This document shows, piece by piece, positions 12,850-23,209 of a stretch of DNA of 64,000 nt. The DNA lies in the NCBI RefSeq assembly GCF_014905175.1, contig NC_057790.1, positions 19,928,469 to 19,992,468 on the forward strand, written 5' to 3'. Position 1 is the stretch's first letter. Each line of letters begins with the position of its first letter. The DNA comes from Aphidius gifuensis (lineage: Eukaryota; Arthropoda; Insecta; Hymenoptera; Braconidae). The position numbers and the translations under genes were made by a program. The notes under the pieces were generated by a model, which was not told the DNA's origin, made no database searches, and worked only from the letters and a program-made list of their open reading frames with translations.

Positions 12850-14021
12850 TTATCCAACACGATTTTTTTCACAAGTCTGAGCATTTGCAACTAAAGTTTT
12901 ATCAGTACGATGACGAATTATTGGTTCTTCTATACATTTATATGCTTGACTCTCTGCGTAACCTTCAAGAGATAATGAACGTACTTCTTTCAAGTAGCCT
13001 CCAGCAACTAAAATACCATCATTTTTTAAACAAATTTTCATGTCATCTGGATTAGATGATTTTCTGTACTTTAAAAAACAATTCATTTTAATTTCATTAA
13101 GCTTTACTTTAAGCTTTATTCCTTCCTAAAAAAAAATGTAATTATTGTAATTTATATAATTAAACAACAATATATCTATAGATGAATTAATTCAAAAATT
13201 ACAATATATACGTTTAAGGTATACCTCAATTTTTTGTGCAACTTTTTGACTTAATTCAGCCTTGTTAAAAGTTATGCGATCAGCACAATCTTGATAACTC
13301 GTTCTTATTTCTACCATTAATTTTGTAGAAGGATAAAAGCTGTCCATACACACTTTTGAATAATTTAACGGTTTTTTGATTTCATCCTTAAATAAAAAAT
13401 ATTAAATTCAGTAGTTTGTTTGCTTTATTGTTTTATTTTCTTGTAAAATCATAAATAAATACTTACGTAAATATATTGAAAACTGTCACGTGCATGTAAT
13501 TTGTCTCTTAACTTCGTTTTTTCATTAATTATAAATTGAGAAGCTTTAACCTCGATATTCTGTACATGTTTGGAGTCATAATCTTTTTTGTAATCTCTCA
13601 ATTGAGAAATCTCTTCGTTAACCGTATCAATGATATCAGCATTTGGTTTCTGAAAAAATTGATATTAAATTAATTTATTATATTATTTGAAAATTAATAA
13701 ATAACCTCGAAGAAAATTTTTCAAAAACATGACTTTTAATTTTTCGACTATTATATATATTTTTTTTAAATTATATTTTGAAATAAATACAAACGTATAT
13801 CACTATAGTTTTTTTAATAAAATGCAAGTGAACATGTGACCTTGAATATGAACACGTGGTCTCGGAATAGATAAAAATAATTAATTGACATTAAAAAATT
13901 CATAATAGAAAGAATAAAAATACAATTGTCTTACCAAACTTGAAGCTGTATTCACCATGAAATACAAAACAGTAATTCCCATCAAAAGGAGATTAAAATT
14001 TTTAAATGATCTCGCTGACAT
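12850..14021 (-). CDS. Secreted six-cysteine protein, tandem copy A (TsetseEP/DUF725-like?)
   Basis: Exons 14021-13935, 13649-13467, 13386-13225 and 13125-12850, all phase 0, give 235 aa. Exon 1 is a signal peptide: basic start, hydrophobic LLLMGITVLYFMV, probable cleavage near NTASS. Exon 2 is a charged, probably helical region (about 30-90). Exons 3-4 carry six cysteines at about residues 103, 124, 160, 176, 208 and 229, with the motif YQDCADRITFNKAELSQK and a GYAESQAYKC segment. The spacing resembles the insect TsetseEP/DUF725 secreted family (gut and secretory tissues), but I cannot confirm homology; function unknown. In a parasitoid it could also be a venom, ovarian or gut product. Unlike copies B and C, the upstream TATA sequence is degraded (TATATTAC on the minus strand), so expression may differ. 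Confidence 0.8.
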
Positions 14022-14878
14022 TTTTAATAAATAAATCAATATAATTAATGAAAACTTGTATAAATTTAATTTGACCTGTTTCAATGGTAATATACTGAAT
14101 ATTTTTTTGATAAAAAAATTAATTTCCTATTACAAAGTTGTAATAAGAAAAAAAAAGAATTTTTACAGTGGAACTACTCTCTGCAAAGATTAGTAATGGA
14201 AAGAATGGAAGCACTCTTTCTACAAAAAAAGAAAAAAAACGACACCCCAATCGTTATCTAGAATAATGATTTTTTAACGACTAAATGTAACTACAAATAG
14301 AACAAAAAAAAAAAAAAAATTAATGATTTTTAAACGATTAAATGTATAACTACAAATAGAAAAAACAAAAATTGTAAAGTCCAAGTTCCAAAGTACAAAT
14401 CTACGAAAATAAATTTATATTTTTATCATAAGGTTTTCATATAATTAATAGTAATAAGAATATGTCATAAACTATTATTAAACATTTTTAAAATTATATA
14501 TAATTTTTTTCTCATAATCATACAGATATTTAATTCACTTAAAAACTTTTAAAATATAAGTATATTCATGTCAAAGGGTTTTTATTCTAAAAAAAAAAAA
14601 AAGTACTTCAATTACTTTTTTTAGTTGATGGTATTTGATAGCTACTGCTGGTCAATGAGGTATCATTAAACTCAACTGTAATAAATTTGATATTCAATTA
14701 TATTTTTAATTAAGTTTTTATATTTATTGTAAATTTTTTTAGATGAAAAATATTTTTTTTTTTTTCACAATACAAATTGTTTATTGAATTTTTGTATATT
14801 TAATTTTTTTTTTTTACATAAATCAATTAGTAACTGATAACATATCAGTGATTAAAATATCATTAGTAATATTTAAAA
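14022..14878. other. Spacer between copies A and B
   Basis: Contains the promoter side of copy A (right after its ATG at 14021), a locally duplicated ~50-bp element at 14265-14370, and the conserved 3' flank of copy B from about 14620. The equivalent spacers 16048-16887 (B to C) and 18095-18740 (C to the next gene) have the same organisation without the local duplication. No other gene is seen. Confidence 0.6.
14265..14370. repeat. Local two-copy direct repeat upstream of copy A
   Basis: A segment beginning AATGATTTTTTAACGACTAA (14265) recurs with few changes from 14322 (AATGATTTTTAAACGATTAA). The homologous spacer of copy B has it once, near 16331. It arose after the A/B duplication. Confidence 0.75.
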
Positions 14879-16047
14879 TTATCCAACACGATTTTTTTCA
14901 CAAGCCTGAGCACTTGCAACTAAAGTTTTATCAGTACGATGACGAATTATTAGTTCTTCTATACATTTATATGCTTGACTCTCTGCGTAACCTTCTGGAG
15001 ATAATGAACGTACTTCTTTCAAGTAGCCTCCAGCAACTAAAATGCCATCATTATTTAAACAAATTTTCATGTCATCATCTGGATTAGGTGATTTTCCTCG
15101 CTTTAAAAAACAATTCATTTTAATTCCATCAAGCTTTACTTTAAGCATTGTTCCTTCCTGAAAAAAAATATATAATAATTATTGTAATTGATAATTAAAC
15201 AACAATAGATAAATCATTTTAAAAACTACAATATATGTATTTTTATATATACCTCAATTGTTTGTGCAATCTTTTGACTTAATTCGGCCTTCTTAAAAGT
15301 TATCCGATAAGCACAATCTTGATACTTCTTTTTTATTTCTTCCATTAGCTTTGATGAAGGTAAAAACTTGTTCATGCACACCTCAGAATAACTCAACGAT
15401 TTTTTTATTTCATTCTTAAAAAATAAAAAATAAAATAAAAATATTATTAGTTGATTGTTTGCTTTATTGTTTTATTTTCTTGTAAAGTTCTAAATAAATA
15501 CTTACGTGAATAAATTGTATATTGTCATTTGCATATAATTTGTCTCTTAATTTGGTTCTTTCATTGATTATGAATTGAGAAGCTTTAACCTCGATATTCT
15601 GTACTTGTTTGGAGTCATAATCTTTTTTGTATTCTCTCAAATGAGAAATCTCATCATCAACCTTTTCAATGATATCAGCATTTGGTTTCTGAAAAAATTG
15701 ATATTAAATTAATTTATTATATTATTTAAAAATTAATAAATAAGAAGAAAATTTTTTAAAAATATGGCTTTTAATTTTTCGGCTATTGATATTTTTTTTT
15801 AATTAAATATAAACGTATATCACTAGTTTTTTTATAAAATGCAAGTGAACATGTGACCTTGATAATGAACACGCGGTCTCGGAATAGATAAAAATAATTA
15901 ATTGAGTATATTGACATTAAAAAATTAAAAATAAAAAAAATAAAAAAACAATTGTCTTACCAAACTTGAAGCTGTATTCACCATGAAATACAAAACAGCA
16001 ATTCCCATCAAAAGGAGATTAAAATTTTTCAATGATCTCGCTGACAT
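14879..16047 (-). CDS. Secreted six-cysteine protein, tandem copy B
   Basis: Same four-exon structure as copies A and C: 16047-15961, 15688-15506, 15414-15253 and 15157-14879, 236 aa. Signal peptide MSARSLKNFNLLLMGIAVLYF and all six cysteines are retained. The fourth exon differs from copy A mainly by an extra Asp (PDDDMKIC) and conservative changes. A TATAAATA box lies about 80 nt upstream of the ATG. The middle region changes more (HLREYKKDYDSKQ; NDNIQFIH) than the GYAESQAYKC segment, suggesting the cysteine core is constrained. Expressed product is inferred from intact frame, splice sites and promoter; function unknown. Confidence 0.8.
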
Positions 16048-16126
16048 TTTTAATAAATAAATCAATATAGGTAATTAATGAAAACTTGTATATGAATTTT
16101 ATTTGCCCTGTTTCAATAATAAAATA

Positions 16127-16134
16127 TATTTATA
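16127..16134 (-). promoter_or_regulatory. TATA box of secreted-protein copy B
   Basis: Minus-strand TATAAATA in the conserved context CAGTATAAATATATTTTA, about 80 nt upstream of the ATG at 16047. The same context is conserved upstream of copy C. Confidence 0.6.
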
Positions 16135-16887
16135 CTGAATATTCTTTTGATTAAAAAATTAGTTTTCTTTAGAATTATTACAACAAAATTGTAATAAGAA
16201 AAAGAAGAAATTTTATATTTGAACTACTCCCTGCAAAGGTTAGTCGAAAGAATGTTAGTAATGGAAACAATGAAAGCACTATTTATACAAAAAAAATAAA
16301 AAAAAATGGTAACAATCGTTGTCCACAATAATGATTTTTTAACGACTAAATGTAACTACAAATAGAAAAAACAAAGATTGTAAAGTCCAAGTTTCAAAGT
16401 ACAAATCTACGAAAATAAATTTATATATTTTTATCATTAGAGTTTGATATAATTAATAATAATAACAATAATATGTCATAAACTACATGTATTATTAAAC
16501 AATTTTAAAATTATGTGATTTTTTTTTTATCCTTATACAGACATTTAAATCACTTTGAAATTTTAAAATTATATTTACCTATGTCAAAAGTTTCATTAAA
16601 AAAAAAAAAAAGTACTTCAATTACTTTTTTTAGTTGATGGTATTTAATAGCTACTGCTGGTCAATAAGGTATCATTAAATTCAATTGTAATAAATTTGTT
16701 ATTCAATTATACATTTTTTAAACTAAATTTTTATATATTTATTGTAAATTTCTTTAGATGAAAAAAATTCTTTTTTTTTTACAATACAATTAGTTTATTG
16801 AATTTTTATATATATATATATTTTATAATGAGTAGCTGATAACATCAGAGAAATATGATTTTAAAATATCATTAGTATTATTTAAAA

Positions 16888-18094
16888 TTATCCAATTGTT
16901 TTTATAATAGGATCCATTTCACAATCCTCAGCATTTGCAATTAAAGTTTCATTAGAACGATAACGAATTATTGGTTCTTCTAAACATTTATATACTTGAC
17001 TCTCTGCGTAACCTTCAAGAGATAATGAACGTGCTTCTTTCAAGTAGGCTTCAACAAGTGAAATGCCATTATTATTTAAACAAATTTTAATTTCTTCTGG
17101 ATTAGGTGCTTTTCTTTGCATCAAAAAGCAATTCATTTTAATTTCATCAAGCTTTGCTTTAAGCTTTATCCCTTCCTAAAAAAAAAAATATAATTATTGT
17201 ATAATTTACAGTTAAACAACAATAGATAAATTATTTTAAAAATTACATTATATGTATTTTTATACCTCAATTTTTTCTGCAATCTTTCGACTAAATTCAG
17301 TCTTATTAAAATTTATTTGATAAGCACAATCTCCATAAATCGTTTCCAGTTCTCTCATTAATTTTTGAGAAGGAAAAAATTCTTCCATACATACTCTTGA
17401 ATAATTTAAGGGTTTTTTAATTTCATTCTTAAATAAAAAAAATTAAAAATTATCAGTAGTTTGTTTGTAATGGCTTAATAGTTTTTTTTAAGTTTACATT
17501 TTTATATAAAAAATTTTCTTACTGTTTTTTATATAAAGTTATTAATAAATACTCACGTAAATATATTGCACATTGTCATTTGCATATAATTTTTCTTTTA
17601 TTCTTGCCCTTTCATTATTAATAAATTCAGAAACTTGCATCTCAATATTATTTCCTCCTTTGGAGTCATAATTTTTTTTGTATAATCTCAAATAAATAAT
17701 TTCATATTCAACCTTTTCAATGATATCATCATTTTCTCTATTTAGTTCCTAAAAAAAATTAATTTATTATATTATTTAAAAATAAATAAGTTACGAATTA
17801 TATAAATAAACGTATAATTAGTGATATTTTTATATAAATTTATTATTTACGAATAAGTCTTTGTAACCTTTGGACAGAATTAAAATAAAGTCAACATGTG
17901 GCCTTGGTAATAAACACGTGGCCTCGAAATCAATAAAAAATAATTAATTAAAAATATATATTATTAATTATATTTTTAAAACCAATATTAGAAAATTTTC
18001 TTACCAAACTTGAAGCTGTATTCAACTCCATTAAATACAAAACAGCAATTCCCATCAAAAGCACATTTGAAATTTTAAATGATTTCTTTGACAT
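16888..18094 (-). CDS. Secreted six-cysteine protein, tandem copy C (diverged)
   Basis: Exons 18094-18005, 17748-17557, 17427-17266 and 17175-16888 give 243 aa. It has the signal peptide (MSKKSFKISNVLLMGIAVLYL), and exon 2 is 9 nt longer than in A and B. Cysteines of A and B are kept: VCMEEF, YGDCAY, MNCFLM, IKICLN, YKCLEE and EDCEMD. The C-terminus is extended and different (MDPIIKTIG instead of NRVG). It is the most diverged and probably oldest paralogue. A TATAAATA element lies only about 45 nt upstream of the ATG, implying a very short 5'UTR. Intact frame and splice sites argue for a functional gene; role unknown. Confidence 0.8.
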
Positions 18095-18134
18095 TTTCAA
18101 TGAATTTAATATTACCTATTTCAATGATAAAATA

Positions 18135-18142
18135 TATTTATA
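18135..18142 (-). promoter_or_regulatory. TATA box of secreted-protein copy C
   Basis: Minus-strand TATAAATA, in the same sequence context as copy B, 41-48 nt upstream of the ATG at 18094. Confidence 0.5.
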
Positions 18143-18740
18143 CTGACTATTCTTTTGTTGAAAAAAAATATAAAACTGCTTCTCAAATAATTATTTCAAA
18201 AACTAATACCACTGCTAACAAAAAAAACACGAAAAACAAATAGTAACCAAGCCTTATCAGCAATGATAATTTATTTTTAATGACTAAAATATAGATAAAT
18301 CTTTTAAAAAATAAAAGTTCCAAGCCTCAAGTTAAAATTTACAAAAGTAAATTTATATTTTTATCTTGAAAATATTTTTTTTTATTTATTTAAATTGATA
18401 AACCACAATTTTTATAAAATTATTTTTATTATTTTATAAAAAATAATAATAATAGTATGTTATATAAAGTATAATTTAAAAATGAAGTAATTTTCTTTTC
18501 CATAATTATACAGACATTCTACTTAAAAACTTTTAAAACATTTTTATTTCTAAAAAAAGAAAAAAGGCCTTTTAAATTCAGCCAGTTTTATGGATAATAA
18601 TTTTTTGTTATAAATACATATTTGTATTTTTAAAATCATAAATTAATGATTTTAAAAAAAAAATTAAATACTACAACAAATAAATAGTTTATTAAAATTA
18701 TTTATTTAATTTAGAATGTAATAATAAATATAAAAAACAA

Positions 18741-19229
18741 TTACAACATAACACCTAATAAACAAGTATCAAATGTCGATAAAATTTCTTGCACTTGTCG
18801 TTCAGTTGGTTTTATATAATCATTATAATAAACACAAATATTAATGATAAGTGGTTCTTTTGATTTATCAAGAAGTAATCCTCTGTCTTGATCAAGTGTA
18901 ACAACACCATGTGGATTCCAAAATCTTAAATAAAAATTAATCCATTCATCTTCTTCACCACAATCATATTGTCCAACATATGTTATTGAATAACGTGGTT
19001 TTATTGATCCTTTTATTGTCCAAAATTCAACTGGTATATTTGTATCTGGATTAACAATACTATTACAACCAAGTCTATAATCATATGCTAAATTTGTTGT
19101 CCTTGAAAGTCTTGTTTCTGATGATAATGATGAATTTGTACTTGTTTTATTTGTTTTTAATGATGATCCATTTTTAAATTCATTCATCATTAATCCAATA
19201 AAAAATAATTTTATTATTAAATTATTCAT
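18741..19229 (-). CDS. Secreted intronless orphan protein (162 aa)
   Basis: Single-exon ORF with a clear ATG. The N-terminus (MNNLIIKLFFIGLMMNEF) is a short signal peptide. It is followed by a Ser/Thr/Asn-rich stretch (residues about 22-45, likely flexible or glycosylated) and then a compact domain with four cysteines at 55, 90, 132 and 156, enough for two disulfides. The core is rich in aromatic and acidic residues (GQYDCGEEDEWINFYLRFWN). No family is recognised. It sits directly upstream of the three-copy secreted cluster on the same strand but shares no sequence or cysteine spacing with it. A secreted, lineage-restricted effector or structural protein is possible, but this is inference from the signal peptide, cysteines and lack of introns. 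Confidence 0.7.
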   Translation of the reverse strand: MNNLIIKLFFIGLMMNEFKNGSSLKTNKTSTNSSLSSETRLSRTTNLAYDYRLGCNSIVNPDTNIPVEFWTIKGSIKPRYSITYVGQYDCGEEDEWINFYLRFWNPHGVVTLDQDRGLLLDKSKEPLIINICVYYNDYIKPTERQVQEILSTFDTCLLGVML

Positions 19230-19816
19230 TTTTAAAAAAACGTTTTAATCTATTGAAAAAGTTATTTTAATTAAACAATATGGTCTTTTAATTTTAAAAA
19301 GGAAAATTGAAATTTACAGTATTTTTTTTAAGGAAAAAAAATTCAATAGTAATTTATTTATTGATTTATAATTATTAAATTAACTTTTATAATCAACTTA
19401 CATATTTAAATTATTAAATTATTATTAACACTTGTTATTTTTTATTAATTTATAATATATTTTTTAATATCACTGAAGCAATAACTGATGTGATCTGTAC
19501 TTTCTCTAGACGTATACTGCAGAGTATACATAAAAACAACTTCTTTATATAGTTTCAAAGAGAAAAGGTTAAAGTTCTTTTAATGTTTTATAATTTTTCC
19601 ATCAATATATATATATATACTTTTGCAAGGTAGTCTACACAACGACGACGATCCTACAAGGTATATATTGTTCATGTCAGAAGTTACAAAGAAACTTTTA
19701 GAAAGTAAAAAATTCAAGCAGAAGCCTTGAACAAATCTTTTAAATATAAAAAATAATAATAAGTAGTTAAATAAAACATTCTTATTTTGTCAATAATACA
19801 TATGATAAAAATTAAT
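19230..19816. other. Intergenic spacer
   Basis: AT-rich, no ORF supported. A GC-richer patch at about 19480-19530 and 19620-19690 may include the promoter of the 162-aa secreted gene on the minus strand and the 3' flank of the next gene. Confidence 0.35.
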
Positions 19817-20860
19817 TTAACAGAGTTTTTTCTCGTAACCATTCATTCCTTCGTTTGAATAAATATTGTCAAATGAAACTAGATTATAATAACGCCATAT
19901 TTTATGTAAATTAATAATCTCTTTTTCACGATAAGAAGATAATATTTGTTGTTTATCTTCATTTGGTAGAGAATTGATTAAAAAATAGCCAAAATTAATT
20001 TTTTTCTTTCTTAATTCTTTTTGTTCTTGTCTAAATGAACAATATTCATATCGTTTAGCAGATAGATACTTAATTAAATCATAAAAATATGATTGAATAT
20101 AATCAAAATCTATTATTGAGTTGTTAATTTGTGCACAATAATATTTTACTGCAAAAATATTTAAAGTTTTTTTTGCTAATAGATAAATTGTCTGTATTTT
20201 GGATGGACCATATTTAAAAATGTCACTTAAAGATGATTCATCAATAAAACGATGAGCCCAATAGTTCAAAGATTCTTCAATGAATAAAGTTTCCATAACA
20301 TTTGTTGAGTATAATCTTCTTGCTTCAAAATTGGTGACAACTTCGATTGTCATAAGTTGACTGATATGATATTCCAAACAATAATTCATAGCTTCTTTCA
20401 ACATATATTCAACATCTAATTCTTCATCATGAATTATATTGTCATACATTAATTTGTATGATTCAACTGGATCAATGTCACCAATATTATCATGCCAGCA
20501 AATGTTATCATAATAGTCATCAAATGATGGCTTGGCAGAATCAATTCTAATTAATTTCCATGAAACATCAACTAACCAACCAAATAAATTTTCTCCAACT
20601 GGTCTTATTGCACATAGTAATTCTTGTTTCAATAAAATTGGCAATTTTAAATCTTCAATTTGACTATATATCTCTTTTTCCCATTCAATTAGTTGACATG
20701 AATCAAAGTAATTTGGTTCTCTTAAAAATCCATCGTAACCATGTTGATGAAAAAATTTTTTTATTTTATTTTTCATTTGTGGTTGTTCCCATAAATTAAT
20801 AGCAATTCTAATAATTGCTATTCTTGTCAAGTTCAAATTATAATCAAATAATTTATTCAT
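19817..20860 (-). CDS. Intronless orphan, alpha-helical 347-aa protein
   Basis: A single uninterrupted ORF starting MNKLFDYNLNLTRIAIIRIA, with no signal peptide or membrane segment. It is predominantly helical in composition, rich in Trp/Tyr/Leu and charged residues, with recurrent patterns such as LTRIAIIRIAINLW, MLKEAMNYCLEYHISQL and LLAKKTLNIFAVKYYCAQIN. This suggests an alpha-solenoid of irregular helical repeats, but no named repeat (ankyrin, TPR, HEAT) can be assigned. Lack of introns in a region where genes have several, and absence of a recognised family, suggest a retroposed or lineage-specific gene. Codon use is AT-biased like its neighbours, and the long open frame makes it a real gene. 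Function unknown. Confidence 0.7.
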   Translation of the reverse strand: MNKLFDYNLNLTRIAIIRIAINLWEQPQMKNKIKKFFHQHGYDGFLREPNYFDSCQLIEWEKEIYSQIEDLKLPILLKQELLCAIRPVGENLFGWLVDVSWKLIRIDSAKPSFDDYYDNICWHDNIGDIDPVESYKLMYDNIIHDEELDVEYMLKEAMNYCLEYHISQLMTIEVVTNFEARRLYSTNVMETLFIEESLNYWAHRFIDESSLSDIFKYGPSKIQTIYLLAKKTLNIFAVKYYCAQINNSIIDFDYIQSYFYDLIKYLSAKRYEYCSFRQEQKELRKKKINFGYFLINSLPNEDKQQILSSYREKEIINLHKIWRYYNLVSFDNIYSNEGMNGYEKKLC

Positions 20861-21821
20861 TGTGAAATGAAAAAAAAAAACGTGTTTCTTTCTGTGAATT
20901 AAAAAAAATATATATAAATAAAATTGACGATTGATTAGAATTATTTAATTTATTTGAAAAAAAAAAAAGAAAAAAACAAACCAGAATATTATATTTGATT
21001 ATTTTGTTGTCATGTATAGTTATTTTATTGTTAATTAAATTTTACAATTTGACAGTTGACTTTACTTTAATTGCACTGAAAATTGCAATAAAATTTTTGG
21101 TTATAAATTACATATAGAATATTTTTGATAACATAATGCGTTTGTTAGCTTAAATAAACTATATGTAATTTAAAAATTAAATCAAAAACAATAGAAAATA
21201 AAAACTTATACAATTTGTTAAAACAAATAATTATTTTTAGCTTAAAAAGTTGAATATAAATTATAATTTATAAGTTTTTTATTTATATTTTTATTAACAA
21301 AACACATTGTATTTATTGTAAATTTACAAAAATGTAAAACATATTCAAATAATTTTTGACAGTTAATCCTCCATTAAAACTTAGCGCCATCTTTTCAATA
21401 GTTGTCTCTTTATTGAAACTAAATAAAATAATAAATACTCGTATGATAAAATCATTCGAAACAACAATAATAAAAATAACAACAGTATTTCGATTTTCGA
21501 AAAAAGAAAAATTAATAACAATACTGAAACTTGTTGACAAACAATCATACCATTCAAGTATAGCAAATTAAATTAAAAATGTGTGTGAAATTAATTAGTA
21601 AATATACTAAAATTAATAATTTTTGTTAGTTGTTTATATATAAAAAGTAGTTCACAAGAAGATAAAAGGTAAGTAAAAAAAAAAAACAAGAACAAATTGG
21701 AGTGGATACTTTCTCTTTTTTTACAATCACTTTTTTGATTTTCAGTTGCCAAGCACACCTGTTGTTGATACAACCAAGTGATTTAAAATAATAAAAAATA
21801 AAATAGTTATGTTTTTATAAA
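20861..21821. other. Divergent intergenic region
   Basis: Separates the minus-strand 347-aa orphan from the plus-strand p24 gene, so it should contain both promoters. Overlapping short ORFs at 21313-21571 on both strands show no family features and are not called. The presumed p24 promoter and 5'UTR is about 21620-21821. Confidence 0.4.
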
Positions 21822-22934
21822 ATGAATTATAAAAAAATGAATTTAATTAGTATATTATTATTTACTGTGACATTATTTGTCCTGGTAAGATGTGAAACAA
21901 CAGAAGCCTGGTATGAACCAGCTGTTGCAATGGATTACAAGGTTCACATTGATGCCGGCAAAGAGGATTGTTATTTCCAGTATGTCAATCCTGGAGCAAC
22001 ATTTTTCGTTAGTTTCCAGGTTAGTTTAAACATATATTATTAATAATAAATATCAACAAAACAATTTATTTAATACAACATGAAAGGAATCCCTATAATA
22101 TTTTTAAGACAATCCATGTTTAACAGTATTTTTATTGGTAAATCATTGGTGATGAATTGATGATGATTTATCAAATGTTTTGCCACGTCATGAGATTATA
22201 TTTATCCTCCAACTAAATTCCATATGGACATACGTATCTAAAATTTATATTTACCTATCAAATTGATGATGATGATGAATGATTATAATTATTTTATTTA
22301 TTCAGGTGTTGAGAGGAGGTGATGGAAAAGCTGGTTTTGCTGTTAGAAATCCAGCAGGTGTTATTGTACATCCTTATGAATGGCGTGCAAATGCTGATTA
22401 TCAAGATCAATCAAGCACTGGTGGTTATTACAGTGTTTGTATTGACAATCAATTTTCAAGATTTGCAGCAAAACTTGTTAATTTATATTTAACTGTTATA
22501 AGGTAACTTGAACTAATTTATATTTTGTTAAACTATTTCTAATTATTAATATTTATTAATTTAAAGATACGATGAGTGGGATAAATTTACCAAGGAGCTG
22601 GAAGATTTAAATCTTTCTGTTGAAAATTTTACGGTAATTATTATTATATAAATTATTGTTTATTAAATTGTGTTAATAATATTATTTTTTTATTTTTCAG
22701 ACTTCAATTATTAATGTTGAAAAAAATATTAATGAAATGATACAATCACAAATATATTCAAAAAGTCGTGAAGAACGTGATTTTCATTTATTAGTTGATA
22801 ATAATTCATATGTACAAAATTGGTCAATTGTACAAATTATTGTTATTGCAGCAACAACATCATTTCAAGTTTATTTTCTACGTAAATTATTTGATGATCG
22901 TAGTTCTTCTGGTTACTCAAAAGTACGAATATAA
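21822..22934 (+). CDS. loj: p24/TMED cargo receptor, logjam/TMED6-like
   Basis: Type I membrane protein of the p24 family, which cycles between ER and Golgi in COPI/COPII vesicles. Exons 21822-22019, 22306-22502, 22567-22633 and 22701-22934 join in phase to give 231 aa. The order is typical: signal peptide (ISILLFTVTLFVLVRC), GOLD domain at about 30-135 with the conserved cysteine pair (EDCYFQY and YYSVCIDNQ), a coiled-coil at about 140-190, a single C-terminal membrane helix (SIVQIIVIAATTSFQVYFL), and a short cytosolic tail RKLFDDRSSSGYSKVRI. The tail lacks a KKXX ending. NNSYVQNWSIVQ before the helix resembles TMED6 and Drosophila logjam, a gene needed for oviposition behaviour; other p24 subfamilies are possible. 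A second in-frame Met (residue 6) could also start the signal peptide. It converges on Ephexin with a 275-bp gap. Confidence 0.85.
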
Positions 22935-23209
22935 TTTATAACAAAAAAATTTATACTGTTACATTATTATAATATTTTAATTTCTCCAATAACATTATTA
23001 AAAAATATAATTTTTTTTTTGATAATTTATTTACATAATAATTTGCGAATAAACAAGTGCAAATTTTTTTTTTTTTTTAATTTAAAATTTATATATATAT
23101 ATTTATAAAATAATTAAAAAAATATTCAAGTAAATATTTCATGTATTTTTGTTTTTCTCGAGTTAAATCACAACCAATTTTATTGATTACTAACAAAAAA
23201 CAAAAGGGA

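Larger units (their letters stand above)
12580..18150 (-). repeat. Tandem triplication of a ~2.03-kb gene unit
   Basis: Three head-to-tail units each contain promoter, four exons and a conserved 3' flank. Start codons lie at 14021, 16047 and 18094, so spacings are 2026 and 2047 bp. A distinctive block following each stop (AGTTGATGGTATTT followed by AGCTACTGCTGGTCAAT) recurs near 12580, 14622 and 16631. Intron positions and phases are identical in all copies. Copies A and B are nearly the same at protein level, while C is clearly more diverged, so C split first and A/B arose from a later duplication or gene conversion. Confidence 0.92.

Noticed and set aside
12819..13055. Plus-strand ORFs overlapping the last exons of copies A and B (also 14848-15087)
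   Set aside because: They are antisense shadows of the real fourth exons; they recur only because the genes are duplicated.
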